Of a stretch of 64,000 bases of DNA, positions 1 to 8,866 are shown piece by piece. How positions within the stretch are numbered: the stretch's first letter is position 1; every line of letters starts with the position of its first letter. The stretch comes from Pseudomonas sp. AKS31 (GTDB lineage: Bacteria; Pseudomonadota; Gammaproteobacteria; Pseudomonadales; Pseudomonadaceae). The stretch lies in contig NZ_JAMLFX010000017.1 of NCBI RefSeq assembly GCF_023634765.1, positions 1 through 64,000 on the forward strand. Reading direction: 5' to 3'. The notes below the pieces were generated by a model. That model did no database searches, was not told the origin of the DNA, and worked only from the letters and a program-made list of their open reading frames with translations. A program made the position numbers and the translations under genes.

Positions 1-6
1 AGTCAT
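1..6 (-). CDS. start of a gene running out of the window
   Basis: Only the first two codons (Met-Thr) of a minus-strand gene lie in the window. The call rests on an ATG at position 6 preceded on the minus strand by a good Shine-Dalgarno sequence, GAGGAG, at a spacing of seven bases. Nothing can be said about the product. Confidence 0.45.
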
Positions 7-93
7 GAATAACTCCTCAATAGATGTATTTTCCACCTATCGAGGTGTCCGGGGAAATTAGACCACTGCAGATCGTCCTCAGTCGAACTCCGG

Positions 94-222
94 TTTTGAA
101 AAGCACAAAGATCGGCCCCCTTTCCCCTTTCCCCTCTACCCTTGGCACTTCCTGAGCCGACCTCAGATTTTGAAAAGCACATAGATCTGCTCCCTTTCCC
201 CCTCTACCCCCTTGGGGAGAGG
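94..222. repeat. tandem degenerate intergenic repeat with hairpin
   Basis: Two related copies (94-141 and 168-209) share TTTTGAAAAGCACA, then AGATC and a C/T-rich tail. The second copy runs into a G-rich complement, so CCTCTaCCCC and GGGGAGAGG can pair around 201-222. It looks like a degenerate Pseudomonas intergenic repeat. The rest of the interval 7-329 holds no gene that I can support. Confidence 0.6.
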
Positions 223-282
223 GTTGGGGTGAGGGGGATGGATCTCAAGCCGACTACAAAACCCAATCCCAGCGCACAAACA

Positions 283-314
283 AAAAAGCCCTGATCTTTC
301 GATCAGGGCTTTTT
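283..314 (-). terminator. intrinsic terminator of glcB
   Basis: A perfect stem AAGCCCTGATC / GATCAGGGCTT with a four-base loop is flanked by A-runs on one side and T-runs on the other. It sits 16 bases beyond the glcB stop and could work in both directions. Confidence 0.85.
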
Positions 315-329
315 CACATCTACGCAAAT

Positions 330-2507
330 TTACAGGCCGTTGGCAGCCTTGAACTCGCGACGACGACGGTGCAGCACCGGCTCGGTATAACCGTTCGGCT
401 GTTTGGTGCCTTCGATCACCAGTTCGACCGCCGCCTGGAAGGCGATGTTGCTGTCGAAGTCCGGTGCCAGCGGACGGTACAGCGGGTCGTTGGCGTTCTG
501 ACGGTCCACCACCGGCGCCATGCGCTTGAGGCTTTCCATCACTTGCGCTTCGGTGACCACACCGTGGCGCAGCCAGTTGGCGATGTGCTGGCTGGAGATA
601 CGCAGCGTGGCACGGTCTTCCATCAGGCCGACGTCATTGATGTCCGGCACTTTCGAGCAGCCCACGCCTTGGTCGATCCAGCGCACCACATAACCGAGAA
701 TGCCCTGGGCGTTGTTGTCCAGTTCGTTCTTGATCTGCTCCGGCGTCCAGTTCGGGTTGACCGCCAGCGGAATGGTCAGGATGTCGTCTACCGAAGCGCG
801 AGCACGTTTGGCCAGTTCGGCCTGACGGGCGGACACATCAACCTTGTGGTAGTGCAGCGCGTGCAGCGCAGCCGCAGTCGGCGACGGCACCCAAGCGGTG
901 TTGGCACCGGCCATTGGGTGAGCGATTTTCTGCTCAAGCATCGCGGCCATCAGGTCGGGCATCGCCCACATGCCTTTACCGATTTGCGCGCGACCTTGCA
1001 GGCCGGTGCTCAGACCGATATCGACGTTCCAGTTTTCGTAAGCGCCGATCCACTTTTCAGCCTTCATGTCGGCCTTGCGTACCACCGGGCCGGCTTCCAT
1101 GGAGGTGTGGATTTCGTCGCCAGTGCGGTCGAGGAAACCGGTGTTGATGAACACCACGCGCTCGCTGGCTGCCTTGATGCACGCCTTGAGGTTGACCGTG
1201 GTGCGGCGCTCCTCGTCCATGATCCCGACTTTCAGGGTGTTGCGCGCAAGGCCCAGGACGTCTTCGATGCGACCGAACAGCTCGTTGGTGAACGCCGCTT
1301 CTTCCGGGCCGTGCATCTTCGGTTTAACGATGTAGACCGAGCCGGTGCGGGTGTTACGACGCGAGGTGTTGCCGTTGAGGTTGTGCATCGCCGCCAGACA
1401 AGTGACCAGACCGTCGAGGATGCCTTCCGGCACTTCGTTGCCTTGACTGTCGAGGATCGCGTCGATGGTCATCAGGTGACCGACGTTGCGCACGAACAAC
1501 AGCGAACGGCCATGCAGAGTTACTTCACCGCCATTCGGCGCGGTGTAGGTGCGATCCGGGTTCATGGTGCGGGTAAAGGTCTGGCCGCCCTTGGACACGG
1601 ATTCCGAGAGGTCGCCCTTCATCAGGCCGAGCCAGTTGCGGTAAATCACCACTTTGTCGTCGGCATCGACGGCAGCCACGGAGTCTTCGCAGTCCATGAT
1701 GGTGGTCAGGGCCGCTTCCATCAGGATGTCTTTGACGCCGGCGGCGTCGGTCTGGCCGACCGGGGTGCTGGCGTCGACCTGGATTTCGAAATGCAGGCCG
1801 TTGTGTTTCAGCAGGATGGCGATTGGCGCATTGGCGTCGCCCTGGAAACCGATCAGTTGCGCGTCGTCGCGCAGGCCACTGTTGCTGCCGCCCTTGAGGG
1901 TGACCAGCAGTTTGCCGTCAGCGATTTTGTAGGCGGTCGAATCGACATGGGAGCCAGCAGCCAATGGCGCAGCTTCGTCGAGGAACGCACGGGCGAAGGC
2001 GATGACTTTGTCGCCACGCACCTTGTTGTAGCCTTTGCCTTTTTCCGCGCCACCGTCTTCGCTGATCGCGTCGGTGCCGTAGAGGGCGTCGTACAGCGAA
2101 CCCCAGCGGGCGTTCGAGGCATTGAGAGCGAAGCGGGCGTTCATCACCGGTACAACAAGTTGTGGGCCGGCGGTGCGAGCGATTTCGTCATCGACGTTTT
2201 GCGTCGTTGCCTGGAAATCAGCCGCTTCTGGCAGCAGATAACCGATTTCCTGCAGGAACGCTTTGTAGGCTACGGCGTCGTGCGCCTGACCGGCGCGTTC
2301 CTGGTGCCAGGCATCAATGCGAGCCTGGAAGTCATCGCGTTTGGCGAGTAGGGCTTTGTTCTTCGGCGCCAGGTCATGAATGACCTTGTCGGCACCTTCC
2401 CAGAATTTGTCGGCGGTGAGGCCGGTACCGGGAATGGCTTCGTTGTTCACGAAGTCGAACAGGACTTTGGCGACCTGCAGGCCACCGACTTGAACGTGTT
2501 CAGTCAT
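330..2507 (-). CDS. glcB: malate synthase G
   Basis: This cytosolic enzyme condenses glyoxylate with acetyl-CoA to malate, completing the glyoxylate bypass or feeding in glycolate carbon. The 725-residue length matches the G isoform. Residues expected from the E. coli enzyme are present: the Arg in LFVRNVGHLM near 338, the Glu in VGIMDEER near 427, the Asp in TGFLDRTGD near 455, and the catalytic Asp in MEDRATLR near 631. I start at the Met of MTEHVQVGG, after AGTGAGG, rather than four codons upstream. It stands alone, followed by a strong terminator and preceded by about 500 bases without a gene. Confidence 0.97.
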   Translation of the reverse strand: MTEHVQVGGLQVAKVLFDFVNNEAIPGTGLTADKFWEGADKVIHDLAPKNKALLAKRDDFQARIDAWHQERAGQAHDAVAYKAFLQEIGYLLPEAADFQATTQNVDDEIARTAGPQLVVPVMNARFALNASNARWGSLYDALYGTDAISEDGGAEKGKGYNKVRGDKVIAFARAFLDEAAPLAAGSHVDSTAYKIADGKLLVTLKGGSNSGLRDDAQLIGFQGDANAPIAILLKHNGLHFEIQVDASTPVGQTDAAGVKDILMEAALTTIMDCEDSVAAVDADDKVVIYRNWLGLMKGDLSESVSKGGQTFTRTMNPDRTYTAPNGGEVTLHGRSLLFVRNVGHLMTIDAILDSQGNEVPEGILDGLVTCLAAMHNLNGNTSRRNTRTGSVYIVKPKMHGPEEAAFTNELFGRIEDVLGLARNTLKVGIMDEERRTTVNLKACIKAASERVVFINTGFLDRTGDEIHTSMEAGPVVRKADMKAEKWIGAYENWNVDIGLSTGLQGRAQIGKGMWAMPDLMAAMLEQKIAHPMAGANTAWVPSPTAAALHALHYHKVDVSARQAELAKRARASVDDILTIPLAVNPNWTPEQIKNELDNNAQGILGYVVRWIDQGVGCSKVPDINDVGLMEDRATLRISSQHIANWLRHGVVTEAQVMESLKRMAPVVDRQNANDPLYRPLAPDFDSNIAFQAAVELVIEGTKQPNGYTEPVLHRRRREFKAANGL

Positions 2508-2904
2508 TGCTTGCCTCACTCTGCTCAGCTATTTCGCTTTTCAGCTCTTCAATTTGACAATGAAGCCTCTGGCCATTTAAACCACAAACCTGCCGACCAG
2601 TACATGCCATTGCTGGCGGCTGGGCTGGGACCAATCAACGGCTTGGGGCCTTGCTGACGGGGCTTTCAGGGTTGCGAACAGGCCTTGGGCAGACATCGAT
2701 TTAGCGTTATGTAGTGCGCGCTGCGGCATACTACATGATGAGTTGCGCTTGTGAAAATCAGACTAATTACGTCGTTCTGCGACCTCATGTCGCATTGCGG
2801 TCACATCGCGGAACGGGATGTTCTCAAAAAACCATTGGATTGTTCCAGCTAAATATAAAAAGTTGTACACATAAATGGTATTTGGCTGCTATGGCGCCGG
2901 TTTA

Positions 2905-2932
2905 TGTGGGAGCGAGCCTGCTCGCGAAAGCG
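2905..2932 (+). repeat. REP element, family A, single copy
   Basis: Carries the core GGGAGCGAGCCTGCTCGCG with its internal CGAGC/GCTCG stem. The same core recurs near 5.9, 8.8, 25.1 and 35.6 kb in this window, always between genes. Confidence 0.85.
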
Positions 2933-2963
2933 TCGGTCGCCTCAACGCAAAATCGACCCTTGC

Positions 2964-2970
2964 CTATACT
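2964..2970 (+). promoter_or_regulatory. possible RpoS-type -10 before the gcvR-like gene
   Basis: CTATACT followed by T matches the extended -10 favoured by the stationary-phase sigma factor RpoS. It lies about 40 bases before the start codon and has no good -35. This is a motif match only. Confidence 0.35.
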
Positions 2971-3010
2971 TGCCCTTCTACAACAAAAGTCATGACAAGA
3001 GGGCTGCGCC

Positions 3011-3529
3011 ATGGACCATCTCGTACTCACCGTATTCGCCCCGGACAAACCCGGGCAGGTCGAGCACATCGCCCAATGCATCGCCGAACACGGTGGTAAC
3101 TGGCTGGAAAGCCGCATGTCGCGGATGGCCGGGCAGTTCGCCGGGATTCTTCGCGTGGGGGTGCCGGCAGAGGCTTACGACGAATTAGTCGATGCCTTAC
3201 AAGCGCTGTCGGCTCACGGCATCCGCGTGCTGATTGCCGAGAGCGGCATCGAGCAGTCCTGCACCTGGAAACCGATTGCCATGGAATTGGTCGGCAACGA
3301 TCGGCCCGGCATCGTCCGCGACATCACCCGGCTGTTGAGTGAACAGGGCGTCAACCTTGAGCGGTTGGTGACTGAAGTGCGTCCGGCACCGATGAGCAGC
3401 GAGCCGCTGTTTCACGCCGAAGCGATTCTCGCGGTGCCGCTGACCCTGTCGCTGGATGTATTGCAGTCGCGGCTGGAAACCCTGGCCGATGATTTGATGG
3501 TCGAACTGGTGTTACGCACAGACGTTTAA
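3011..3529 (+). CDS. GcvR-like ACT-domain regulatory protein
   Basis: A 172-residue protein built from two ACT-type modules: residues 1-80, beginning LVLTVFAPDKPGQVEHIA, and 88-170, with MELVGNDRPGIVRDIT. This is the layout of the glycine cleavage repressor GcvR and its relatives, which act by ligand or protein contact rather than by binding DNA themselves. No helix-turn-helix is visible. It is a single gene, convergent with rarD. P. aeruginosa has, as I recall, the same gene beside rarD (PA0484). A direct role in the glycine cleavage system is inferred from family only; no gcv gene is nearby. Confidence 0.85.
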   Translation: MDHLVLTVFAPDKPGQVEHIAQCIAEHGGNWLESRMSRMAGQFAGILRVGVPAEAYDELVDALQALSAHGIRVLIAESGIEQSCTWKPIAMELVGNDRPGIVRDITRLLSEQGVNLERLVTEVRPAPMSSEPLFHAEAILAVPLTLSLDVLQSRLETLADDLMVELVLRTDV

Positions 3530-3707
3530 GCCCTGAGCGGGTTATCCAGTTTTAACGTGCACCTGCCTGTGGATAACCTGTAGAGACCGGGCGCAGCGCC
3601 ACGCCGGCCGGGGCTTGTGTGAAACTGATCAAAAAACCGCCAACATTCAGTGACTTGCGCACAAACGGCGGGGATCACGCTGTGGATAACCTTGGGAAGG
3701 AACGATG

Positions 3708-3730
3708 CAGGCCACGAGAACCGTGGCCTG
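3708..3730. terminator. hairpin between convergent genes
   Basis: CAGGCCACG and CGTGGCCTG form a perfect nine-base stem with a five-base loop. On the plus strand a T-run follows only 14 bases later, so this is a weak candidate terminator for the gcvR-like gene. Confidence 0.4.
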
Positions 3731-3752
3731 TGAGGGTTTGTGTGTTTTTTGA

Positions 3753-4640
3753 TCAGCTGCGTCGACGCAAACTGATCACCGCATCGACGCTGTAAACGGC
3801 CAGACCGGCCCAGATGAAGATGAACGCGATCAACGTGCTCGACGACAAGTGTTCGCCGAACAGCAGCACCGCTTGCAGCAGCACCAGGGTCGGCGCCAGG
3901 TATTGCAGGAAACCGATGGTGGTGTAGGGCAGGTGTCGGGTGGCGGCGTTGAAGCACACCAGTGGCACCAGCGTCACCGGGCCGGCCGCTACCAGCCACC
4001 AGGCTTGCGAGGTGGTCCAGAACTCGGGCTGCGCACTGGTGGCGGTCTGGTTGAACAGCAGCCAGGCCAGCGCTATCGGCACCAGCATCCAGGTTTCCAC
4101 CACCAGCCCCGGCAATGCCTTGACCGGCGCCTGCTTGCGGATCAAGCCGTAGAAGCCGAACGTCAGCGCCAGCACCAGCGACACCCACGGCAGACTGCCG
4201 ACCTGCCACACCTGTTGCGCCACACCAACCGCCGCCAGGCCGACCGCGAGCCACTGCATGCGGCGCAGGCGTTCGCCGAGAATCAACATCCCCAACAGCA
4301 CGTTTACCAACGGGTTGATGTAGTAACCGAGGCTCGCCTCCAGCATGCGTCCGTTATTCACCGACCATACGTAGGTCAGCCAGTTGGCCGCGATCAATGT
4401 GCCGCTCAGGGCCAGAATCGCCAGGCGTTTGGGGTTGTCGAGCAGTTCGCGCAACCAGCCCGGGTGTTTCCACACCATCAGCAACAGCGCACCGAACAGC
4501 GCCGACCACAGCACCCGATGGATGATGATTTCGACGGCCGGCACTTCGGCGATGGCTTTGAAGTAGATCGGGAACAGGCCCCAGATGATGTAGGCACTCA
4601 GGCCCAGAATGTACCCGCGACGCGGGTTGGCGGCTTGCAT
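3753..4640 (-). CDS. rarD: EamA/RarD-family inner-membrane transporter
   Basis: This is a drug/metabolite-superfamily permease of about 295 residues with roughly ten hydrophobic segments, from YILGLSAYIIWGLFPIYF near the N-terminus to LIAFIFIWAGLAVYSV near the C-terminus. The LSAYIIWGLFPIYFK opening is typical of the RarD branch. The physiological substrate of RarD proteins is poorly known. The start at MQAANPRRG is supported by AAGGA seven bases upstream; an upstream TTG in frame has less support. It ends facing the gcvR-like gene, and a REP pair lies between it and srkA. Confidence 0.92.
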   Translation of the reverse strand: MQAANPRRGYILGLSAYIIWGLFPIYFKAIAEVPAVEIIIHRVLWSALFGALLLMVWKHPGWLRELLDNPKRLAILALSGTLIAANWLTYVWSVNNGRMLEASLGYYINPLVNVLLGMLILGERLRRMQWLAVGLAAVGVAQQVWQVGSLPWVSLVLALTFGFYGLIRKQAPVKALPGLVVETWMLVPIALAWLLFNQTATSAQPEFWTTSQAWWLVAAGPVTLVPLVCFNAATRHLPYTTIGFLQYLAPTLVLLQAVLLFGEHLSSSTLIAFIFIWAGLAVYSVDAVISLRRRS

Positions 4641-4714
4641 GCAGAATCCTTGCTTAGGCAACTAACAAAGGAGGGATTGTAAGGAGGTTGTATAGATGTG
4701 TCGTGTCAGAAAGC

Positions 4715-4797
4715 GAAAAGATCGCAGCCTTCGGCAGCTCCTACAGGGGAATGCGATCCATGCAGGAGCTGCCGAAGGCTGCGATCTTTTGATCTTT
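4715..4797. repeat. REP doublet, family B, inverted pair
   Basis: Two inverted copies of the core GGAGCTGCCGAAGGCTGCGA are each extended by an AAAAGATC/GATCTTTT end, with about 20 bases between them. The whole unit can fold into a long cruciform or hairpin between srkA and rarD. Confidence 0.85.
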
Positions 4798-4800
4798 AAT

Positions 4801-5775
4801 TCAGAACAACTTCAAAGGTTCTTCGTTAAGCGCTGATAGCTGCTCACGCAACGCCAGCACCTGATCGCCCCAATAACGCTCGGTGCCGAACCACGGAAAG
4901 CTGTGCGGGAACGCCGGGTCGTCCCAGCGCCGCGCGAGCCAGGCGCTGTAATGCATCAGGCGCAACGCGCGCAATGGTTCGATCAGCGCCAGTTCGCGCG
5001 GGTCGAAGTCATGGAATTCGTTGTAGCCGTCCATCAGTTCCGACAACTGCCCCAGGCATTCCTGACGATCACCGGCGAGCATCATCCAGATGTCCTGCAC
5101 CGCCGGGCCCATGCGGCAGTCGTCGAGGTCGACGATGTGGAACATCTCGTCGCGGCACATCATGTTGCCGGGGTGGCAGTCGCCGTGCATGCGGATGTTC
5201 TGGTGCGGTGTGTTGGCGTAAGCATCTTCCACGCGTTTAAGCAGGTCGCGGGCGACGGACTCGTAGGCCGGCAGCAGGCTTTTCGGAATGAAATTGCCTT
5301 CGAGCAAAGTATTCAGCGAAGCGTGGCCGAAGTTCTGCACAGCGAGGGCTTCACGATGTTCGAACGGCTTGGTCGCACCGACCGCGTGAATACGTCCGAG
5401 TAACTGACCGAGGCGATACAGTTGATCGAGATTGCCCGGCTCCGGCGCGCGGCCGCCGCGACGCGGGAACAGGGTGAAACGGAAACCGGCGTGTTCGTGC
5501 AGGGTTTCGCCGTTGTGGATCAGCGGCGCCACCACCGGGATTTCGACGTCGGCCAGTTCAAAGGTGAATTGGTGTTCTTCGAGTATGGCCTCGTTGGTCC
5601 AGCGTTGCGGGCGGTAGAACTTGGCGATCAGCGGTTCGGAGTCTTCGATGCCGACCTGATAGACGCGGTTTTCGTAGCTGTTGAGCGCCAGAATGCGCGC
5701 ATCACTGAGGAAGCCGATGCTTTCAACGGCATCGAGCACGAGGTCGGGGGTGAGGGTTTCAAACGGGTGGGCCAT
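4801..5775 (-). CDS. srkA: stress response kinase A (YihE/SrkA)
   Basis: A 324-residue protein of the APH-like kinase fold. The catalytic segment RMHGDCHPGNMM, the metal-binding stretch HIVDLDDCRMGP and the helix-rich C-terminus with MHYSAWLARRWDDPAFP are typical of the SrkA/YihE family. Those proteins phosphorylate serine/threonine in vitro and are linked to survival under oxidative and envelope stress in enterobacteria. The first Met, MAHPFETLTPDLVLDA, matches the family start. It is followed on the same strand by rarD after a REP doublet, so it is probably transcribed alone. Confidence 0.93.
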   Translation of the reverse strand: MAHPFETLTPDLVLDAVESIGFLSDARILALNSYENRVYQVGIEDSEPLIAKFYRPQRWTNEAILEEHQFTFELADVEIPVVAPLIHNGETLHEHAGFRFTLFPRRGGRAPEPGNLDQLYRLGQLLGRIHAVGATKPFEHREALAVQNFGHASLNTLLEGNFIPKSLLPAYESVARDLLKRVEDAYANTPHQNIRMHGDCHPGNMMCRDEMFHIVDLDDCRMGPAVQDIWMMLAGDRQECLGQLSELMDGYNEFHDFDPRELALIEPLRALRLMHYSAWLARRWDDPAFPHSFPWFGTERYWGDQVLALREQLSALNEEPLKLF

Positions 5776-5868
5776 GCTGACTCCTGCGCGCAGCAGGCTG
5801 CCGCGTCCGGCCCAGCATGGTAGCGCAGATGGCAGCGGGGGAGGTGGTTGGTGTCTTCGCTAAAGCCA

Positions 5869-5937
5869 TCGCGAGCAGGCTCACTCCCACATTAGGAAAG
5901 CGATCCCCCTGTGGGAGCGAGCCTGCTCGCGAAAGCG
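5869..5937. repeat. REP doublet, family A, inverted pair
   Basis: One copy in reverse orientation (5869-5891) faces one in forward orientation (5909-5937). The reverse copy has an A for the usual G in CTCACTCCC. It fills the gap between the phosphatase stop and the srkA start. Confidence 0.85.
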
Positions 5938-5942
5938 GTTTA

Positions 5943-7844
5943 TCAGGCGCCGACGATCCCGCCATCCTCGCGGGTAATCGCCATCACCGAAGATCGCGGC
6001 TTGCCATTCGGCAAATGCTCAGGGAAGGTCGAACCACCGTTCTCTCCCGGATGCTGAATCCCGACAAACAGGGTTTTCTGATCCGGCGAGAAGCTGATCC
6101 CCGTCACTTCACAACCAATCGGCCCGACCATGAAGCGGCGGATCTCACCGGTCTTCGGATCGGCGCAAAGCATTTGGTTATTGCCCATCCCGGCAAAGTC
6201 GCCGGCGTTGCTCGAATCACCGTCAGTGAGAATCCACAGGCGCCCGGCCTTGTCGAAGCCCAGACCATCCGGGCTGTTGAACATGTTCTGCGGGGTGATA
6301 TTCGACGAGCCGCCCTTCGGCGTCCCGGCATGCACGCCCGGATTGCCGGCGACCACGAACAGGTCCCAGGCAAAGGTCTTCGACGCGTGATCGTCGCGGT
6401 CGGTGCGCCAGCGCAGGATCTGCCCGTAGACGTTCTTCTCGCGCGGGTTTGGTCCGCCTACCGGCTGACCGTCTTCGCCGCGCTTGGCATTGTTGGTCAG
6501 GGTGCAATAGACCTGGCCGTCTTTAGGACTGACGACGATCCACTCCGGACGGTCCATGCGCGTCGCGCCAACGACGCTGGCGGCGAGGCGCGCATGGATC
6601 AGCACTTCGGCCTGATCGGCGAAGCCGCTGCTGGCGTCGATGCCGTTCTTGCCGTGGGTCAGTTCGATCCACTGGCCCTGGCCTTTCGGGTGATCAGGGT
6701 TGCCGTCGCCGGCATCGAACCTGGCCACGTACAAGGTGCCGTGATCGAGGATGTCGCGGTTGGCCTTGGCGTTGCGATGGTTGATGCGATCGCGGCTGAC
6801 GAATTTGTAGATGAACTCGCCACGCTCGTCGTCGCCCATGTACACCACGGCGCGACCGTCGTCGGTCTCGGCGAGGGCGGCGTTCTCATGCTTGAAGCGG
6901 CCCAGCGCCGTACGTTTGACCGGGGTCGATTGCGGGTCGAACGGATCGATCTCGACCACCCAGCCGTGACGGTTGAGTTCGTTGGGGTTCTTCGCCATGT
7001 CGAAGCGTGGGTCGTACGGGTGCCAGTTGATCTCCCGGCTGGCGACCGAGACGCCGTAGCGCTTTTGCGCCGGGTCGAACTGCTGCTGGGCATTGCTGCT
7101 GCCGAAGCAGTCGGTGAAGTTTTCTTCGCAGGTCAGGTAAGTGCCCCACGGGGTTTTGCCGTTGGCGCAGTTCTGGAAGGTGCCGAGGACTTTCTTGCCG
7201 TGTTTGTCGGCGGCGGTTTTCATCAAGTCGTGACCGGCCGCCGGGCCGCTGATGCGCAGCGGCGAGTTGCCGTGAATCCGGCGGTTGTAGCGCGAGCCCT
7301 GGACGAACTGCCACTGACCGTTCTTGCGCTGCACTTCAATCACCGACACGCCCTCGCAGGCCAGTGCCTTGCGCACGTCTTCGGCCGATTGCGGCATGCC
7401 GCCATGCGGGTAGAGGTAGCGGTAGTTGGTGTATTCGTTGTTGATTGCCATCAACGCGCGGTTGCGGTCGTCGGGGAAGGCGAACAGGCTCATGCCGTCG
7501 TTGTTGTCGCCGAACTGCACTTCCTGGGCGGCGGCGGTGCCGTTGCCGCTCGGGTCGAAGGCCGGGCCGTTCTTGTGCAGGGGCTGGCCCCAACTGATCA
7601 GCACCGAAGACTTGTAGCCTTTGGGCAGGCTGATCACATCAGTGGTCGCCGCCGGAATGCTTTCGAAACCGAGCAGACGGCTGTTGCCGGCGCTGACGCC
7701 AGTGGCCAGCGCGCTGCGGCTCAACAGGCTACCGCCGAGGAACATCGCCGCGCCGCACAGCGCGCCGGCGCCGATGAAACCGCGACGGCTGAGGCCGACC
7801 ATTTTTTCCAGGTCTGTGGATTGGTTTTCTTCTAATAGGCTCAC
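5943..7844 (-). CDS. PhoX-family phosphatase with Tat signal
   Basis: A 633-residue protein of the PhoX/DUF839 family: calcium- and iron-dependent phosphatases exported folded to the periplasm or beyond. The N-terminus carries a twin-arginine signal, SRRGFIGAG followed by a hydrophobic stretch, ending near residue 48. The body has family features such as DRNRALMAINNEYTN, GTYLTCEENFTDCFG, and the C-terminal SPDQKTLFVGIQHPGE. A role in phosphate scavenging is likely. A convincing Pho box was not found: the upstream GCGTCAT and CGCTCAT match only 5 of 7 positions each. It stands between modE and srkA, apparently as its own unit. Confidence 0.92.
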   Translation of the reverse strand: MSLLEENQSTDLEKMVGLSRRGFIGAGALCGAAMFLGGSLLSRSALATGVSAGNSRLLGFESIPAATTDVISLPKGYKSSVLISWGQPLHKNGPAFDPSGNGTAAAQEVQFGDNNDGMSLFAFPDDRNRALMAINNEYTNYRYLYPHGGMPQSAEDVRKALACEGVSVIEVQRKNGQWQFVQGSRYNRRIHGNSPLRISGPAAGHDLMKTAADKHGKKVLGTFQNCANGKTPWGTYLTCEENFTDCFGSSNAQQQFDPAQKRYGVSVASREINWHPYDPRFDMAKNPNELNRHGWVVEIDPFDPQSTPVKRTALGRFKHENAALAETDDGRAVVYMGDDERGEFIYKFVSRDRINHRNAKANRDILDHGTLYVARFDAGDGNPDHPKGQGQWIELTHGKNGIDASSGFADQAEVLIHARLAASVVGATRMDRPEWIVVSPKDGQVYCTLTNNAKRGEDGQPVGGPNPREKNVYGQILRWRTDRDDHASKTFAWDLFVVAGNPGVHAGTPKGGSSNITPQNMFNSPDGLGFDKAGRLWILTDGDSSNAGDFAGMGNNQMLCADPKTGEIRRFMVGPIGCEVTGISFSPDQKTLFVGIQHPGENGGSTFPEHLPNGKPRSSVMAITREDGGIVGA

Positions 7845-7914
7845 ATCAGGCTCCCTGCATGGTTTTGGCAGCCACCTTAATGAGCGTCGATGACGCTTTC
7901 GTTGCAGCGCCCGA

Positions 7915-8679
7915 TTACAGCGGTGTGCCGATCAGCACATTGGACGGCGAAAACTGCACCTGCACCGGTTGTGCGACGCCCAGCCCGCGAGTGCGCAGGT
8001 CCAGCGGTTCCGCCAGGGCACAGAGGGTATGGCCGTTGGGCAGGGTAATGCGCACTTCGCTCGGGCCATCCTCTGCGTCGAGAATCGCTTCGATGATGCC
8101 GCTGAGAAGATTGTGACCAGACGTTGCAGGCTGCTCGTTGCTGAGCAATTCCAGCCAACCGGCCTTGATCAGCGCCACCACTTCGGTGCCGGCTTGCAGC
8201 TCCAGGTGCACGGTGCTGTCGTGGGTGATCTGCGCGTCGAGGCACAGCCCTTCGGCCAGTTCGAGGCGGATCAGGTCATTGCGGCCCTGCGCTTTGATCG
8301 CCACGACCTTGCCGTGCAACTGATTGCGCGCACTGGTTCTGAGCATCAAACGACCGAGCAGATCGAGGTCGCTGGCGTCTTCCGCTGCCTCCAGCACCTG
8401 GGCCTGCAAGGCTTGCAGTTTTTGGTACAAGCGCAACACGCGCTCGCCTTCGCTGGAGAGTTTCGCGCCGCCGCCACCCTTGCCACCGACGGCGCGTTCG
8501 ACCAATGGTTTTTGCGCCAGGTTGTTCAGCTCATCGATGGCGTCCCACGCCGCTTTGTAGCTCAGACCAGCGCTTTTCGCCGCGCGGGTGATCGAGCCCT
8601 GTTCGGCGATGTGTTGCAGCAAGGCGATGCGCTGCGGACGGCGGACGATGTGCTGGGAGAGCAGGGAAGGCATGGACAT
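7915..8679 (-). CDS. modE: ModE-type molybdate-responsive regulator
   Basis: A 254-residue protein in the ModE layout. An N-terminal winged helix (residues about 15-110) contains GSITRAAKSAGLSYKAAWDAID and the glycine-rich GGKGGGGAKLS turn. Two C-terminal TOBE/Mop-like molybdate-binding segments follow, near 125-185 (ARNQLHGKVVAI, WLELLSNE) and 190-254. ModE with bound molybdate usually represses modABC and controls molybdoenzyme genes. No mod transport genes are in the window, so its targets lie elsewhere. The gene appears monocistronic, with REP repeats upstream. Confidence 0.9.
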   Translation of the reverse strand: MSMPSLLSQHIVRRPQRIALLQHIAEQGSITRAAKSAGLSYKAAWDAIDELNNLAQKPLVERAVGGKGGGGAKLSSEGERVLRLYQKLQALQAQVLEAAEDASDLDLLGRLMLRTSARNQLHGKVVAIKAQGRNDLIRLELAEGLCLDAQITHDSTVHLELQAGTEVVALIKAGWLELLSNEQPATSGHNLLSGIIEAILDAEDGPSEVRITLPNGHTLCALAEPLDLRTRGLGVAQPVQVQFSPSNVLIGTPL

Positions 8680-8758
8680 GGATGGATGCTTTTTTGCTGT
8701 GGCGGTGAGGAAGGAAGTTGGCCGCTTGCAACGGGAGAGTCAAGCCTGACGCAGAACC

Positions 8759-8850
8759 CTGTGGGAGCGAGCCTGCTCGCGAAAGCGCAGTGTCTGCCGA
8801 CATTAGTGTTGAATGTGCTGGCCTCTTCGCGAGCAGGCTCGCTCCCACAT
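8759..8850. repeat. REP doublet, family A, inverted pair
   Basis: A forward copy (8759-8788) and a reverse copy (8826-8850) of the family A core flank about 37 bases between modE and comF. Confidence 0.85.
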
Positions 8851-8866
8851 GAGGATCGCGCTGACC

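Larger units (their letters stand above)
2508..3010. other. divergent intergenic region glcB / gcvR-like gene
   Basis: These 503 bases separate glcB from the divergent ACT-domain gene. I see no credible coding sequence. The stretch holds a single REP element (2905-2932) and a CTATACT hexamer region near 2964. The glcB promoter must lie here, but I could not assign convincing -35 and -10 boxes. Confidence 0.6.

Noticed and set aside
369..2351. A 660-codon open frame on the strand opposite glcB
   Set aside because: It is a long antisense frame caused by GC-rich codon bias; its translation shows no domain, while glcB is unmistakable.
2508..3010. Possible glycine riboswitch before the gcvR-like gene
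   Set aside because: No tandem aptamer-like structure or conserved core was found; the region is a REP element and unremarkable sequence.
5817..7835. A 672-codon open frame opposite the PhoX gene
   Set aside because: Shadow frame; composition is Val/Ala/Arg/Gly-rich with no recognisable motif, and the Tat-phosphatase is complete on the other strand.
7845..7914. Possible Pho box upstream of the PhoX-type gene
   Set aside because: Two imperfect 7-base repeats (GCGTCAT, CGCTCAT) match only 5 of 7 positions each and have the wrong spacing.
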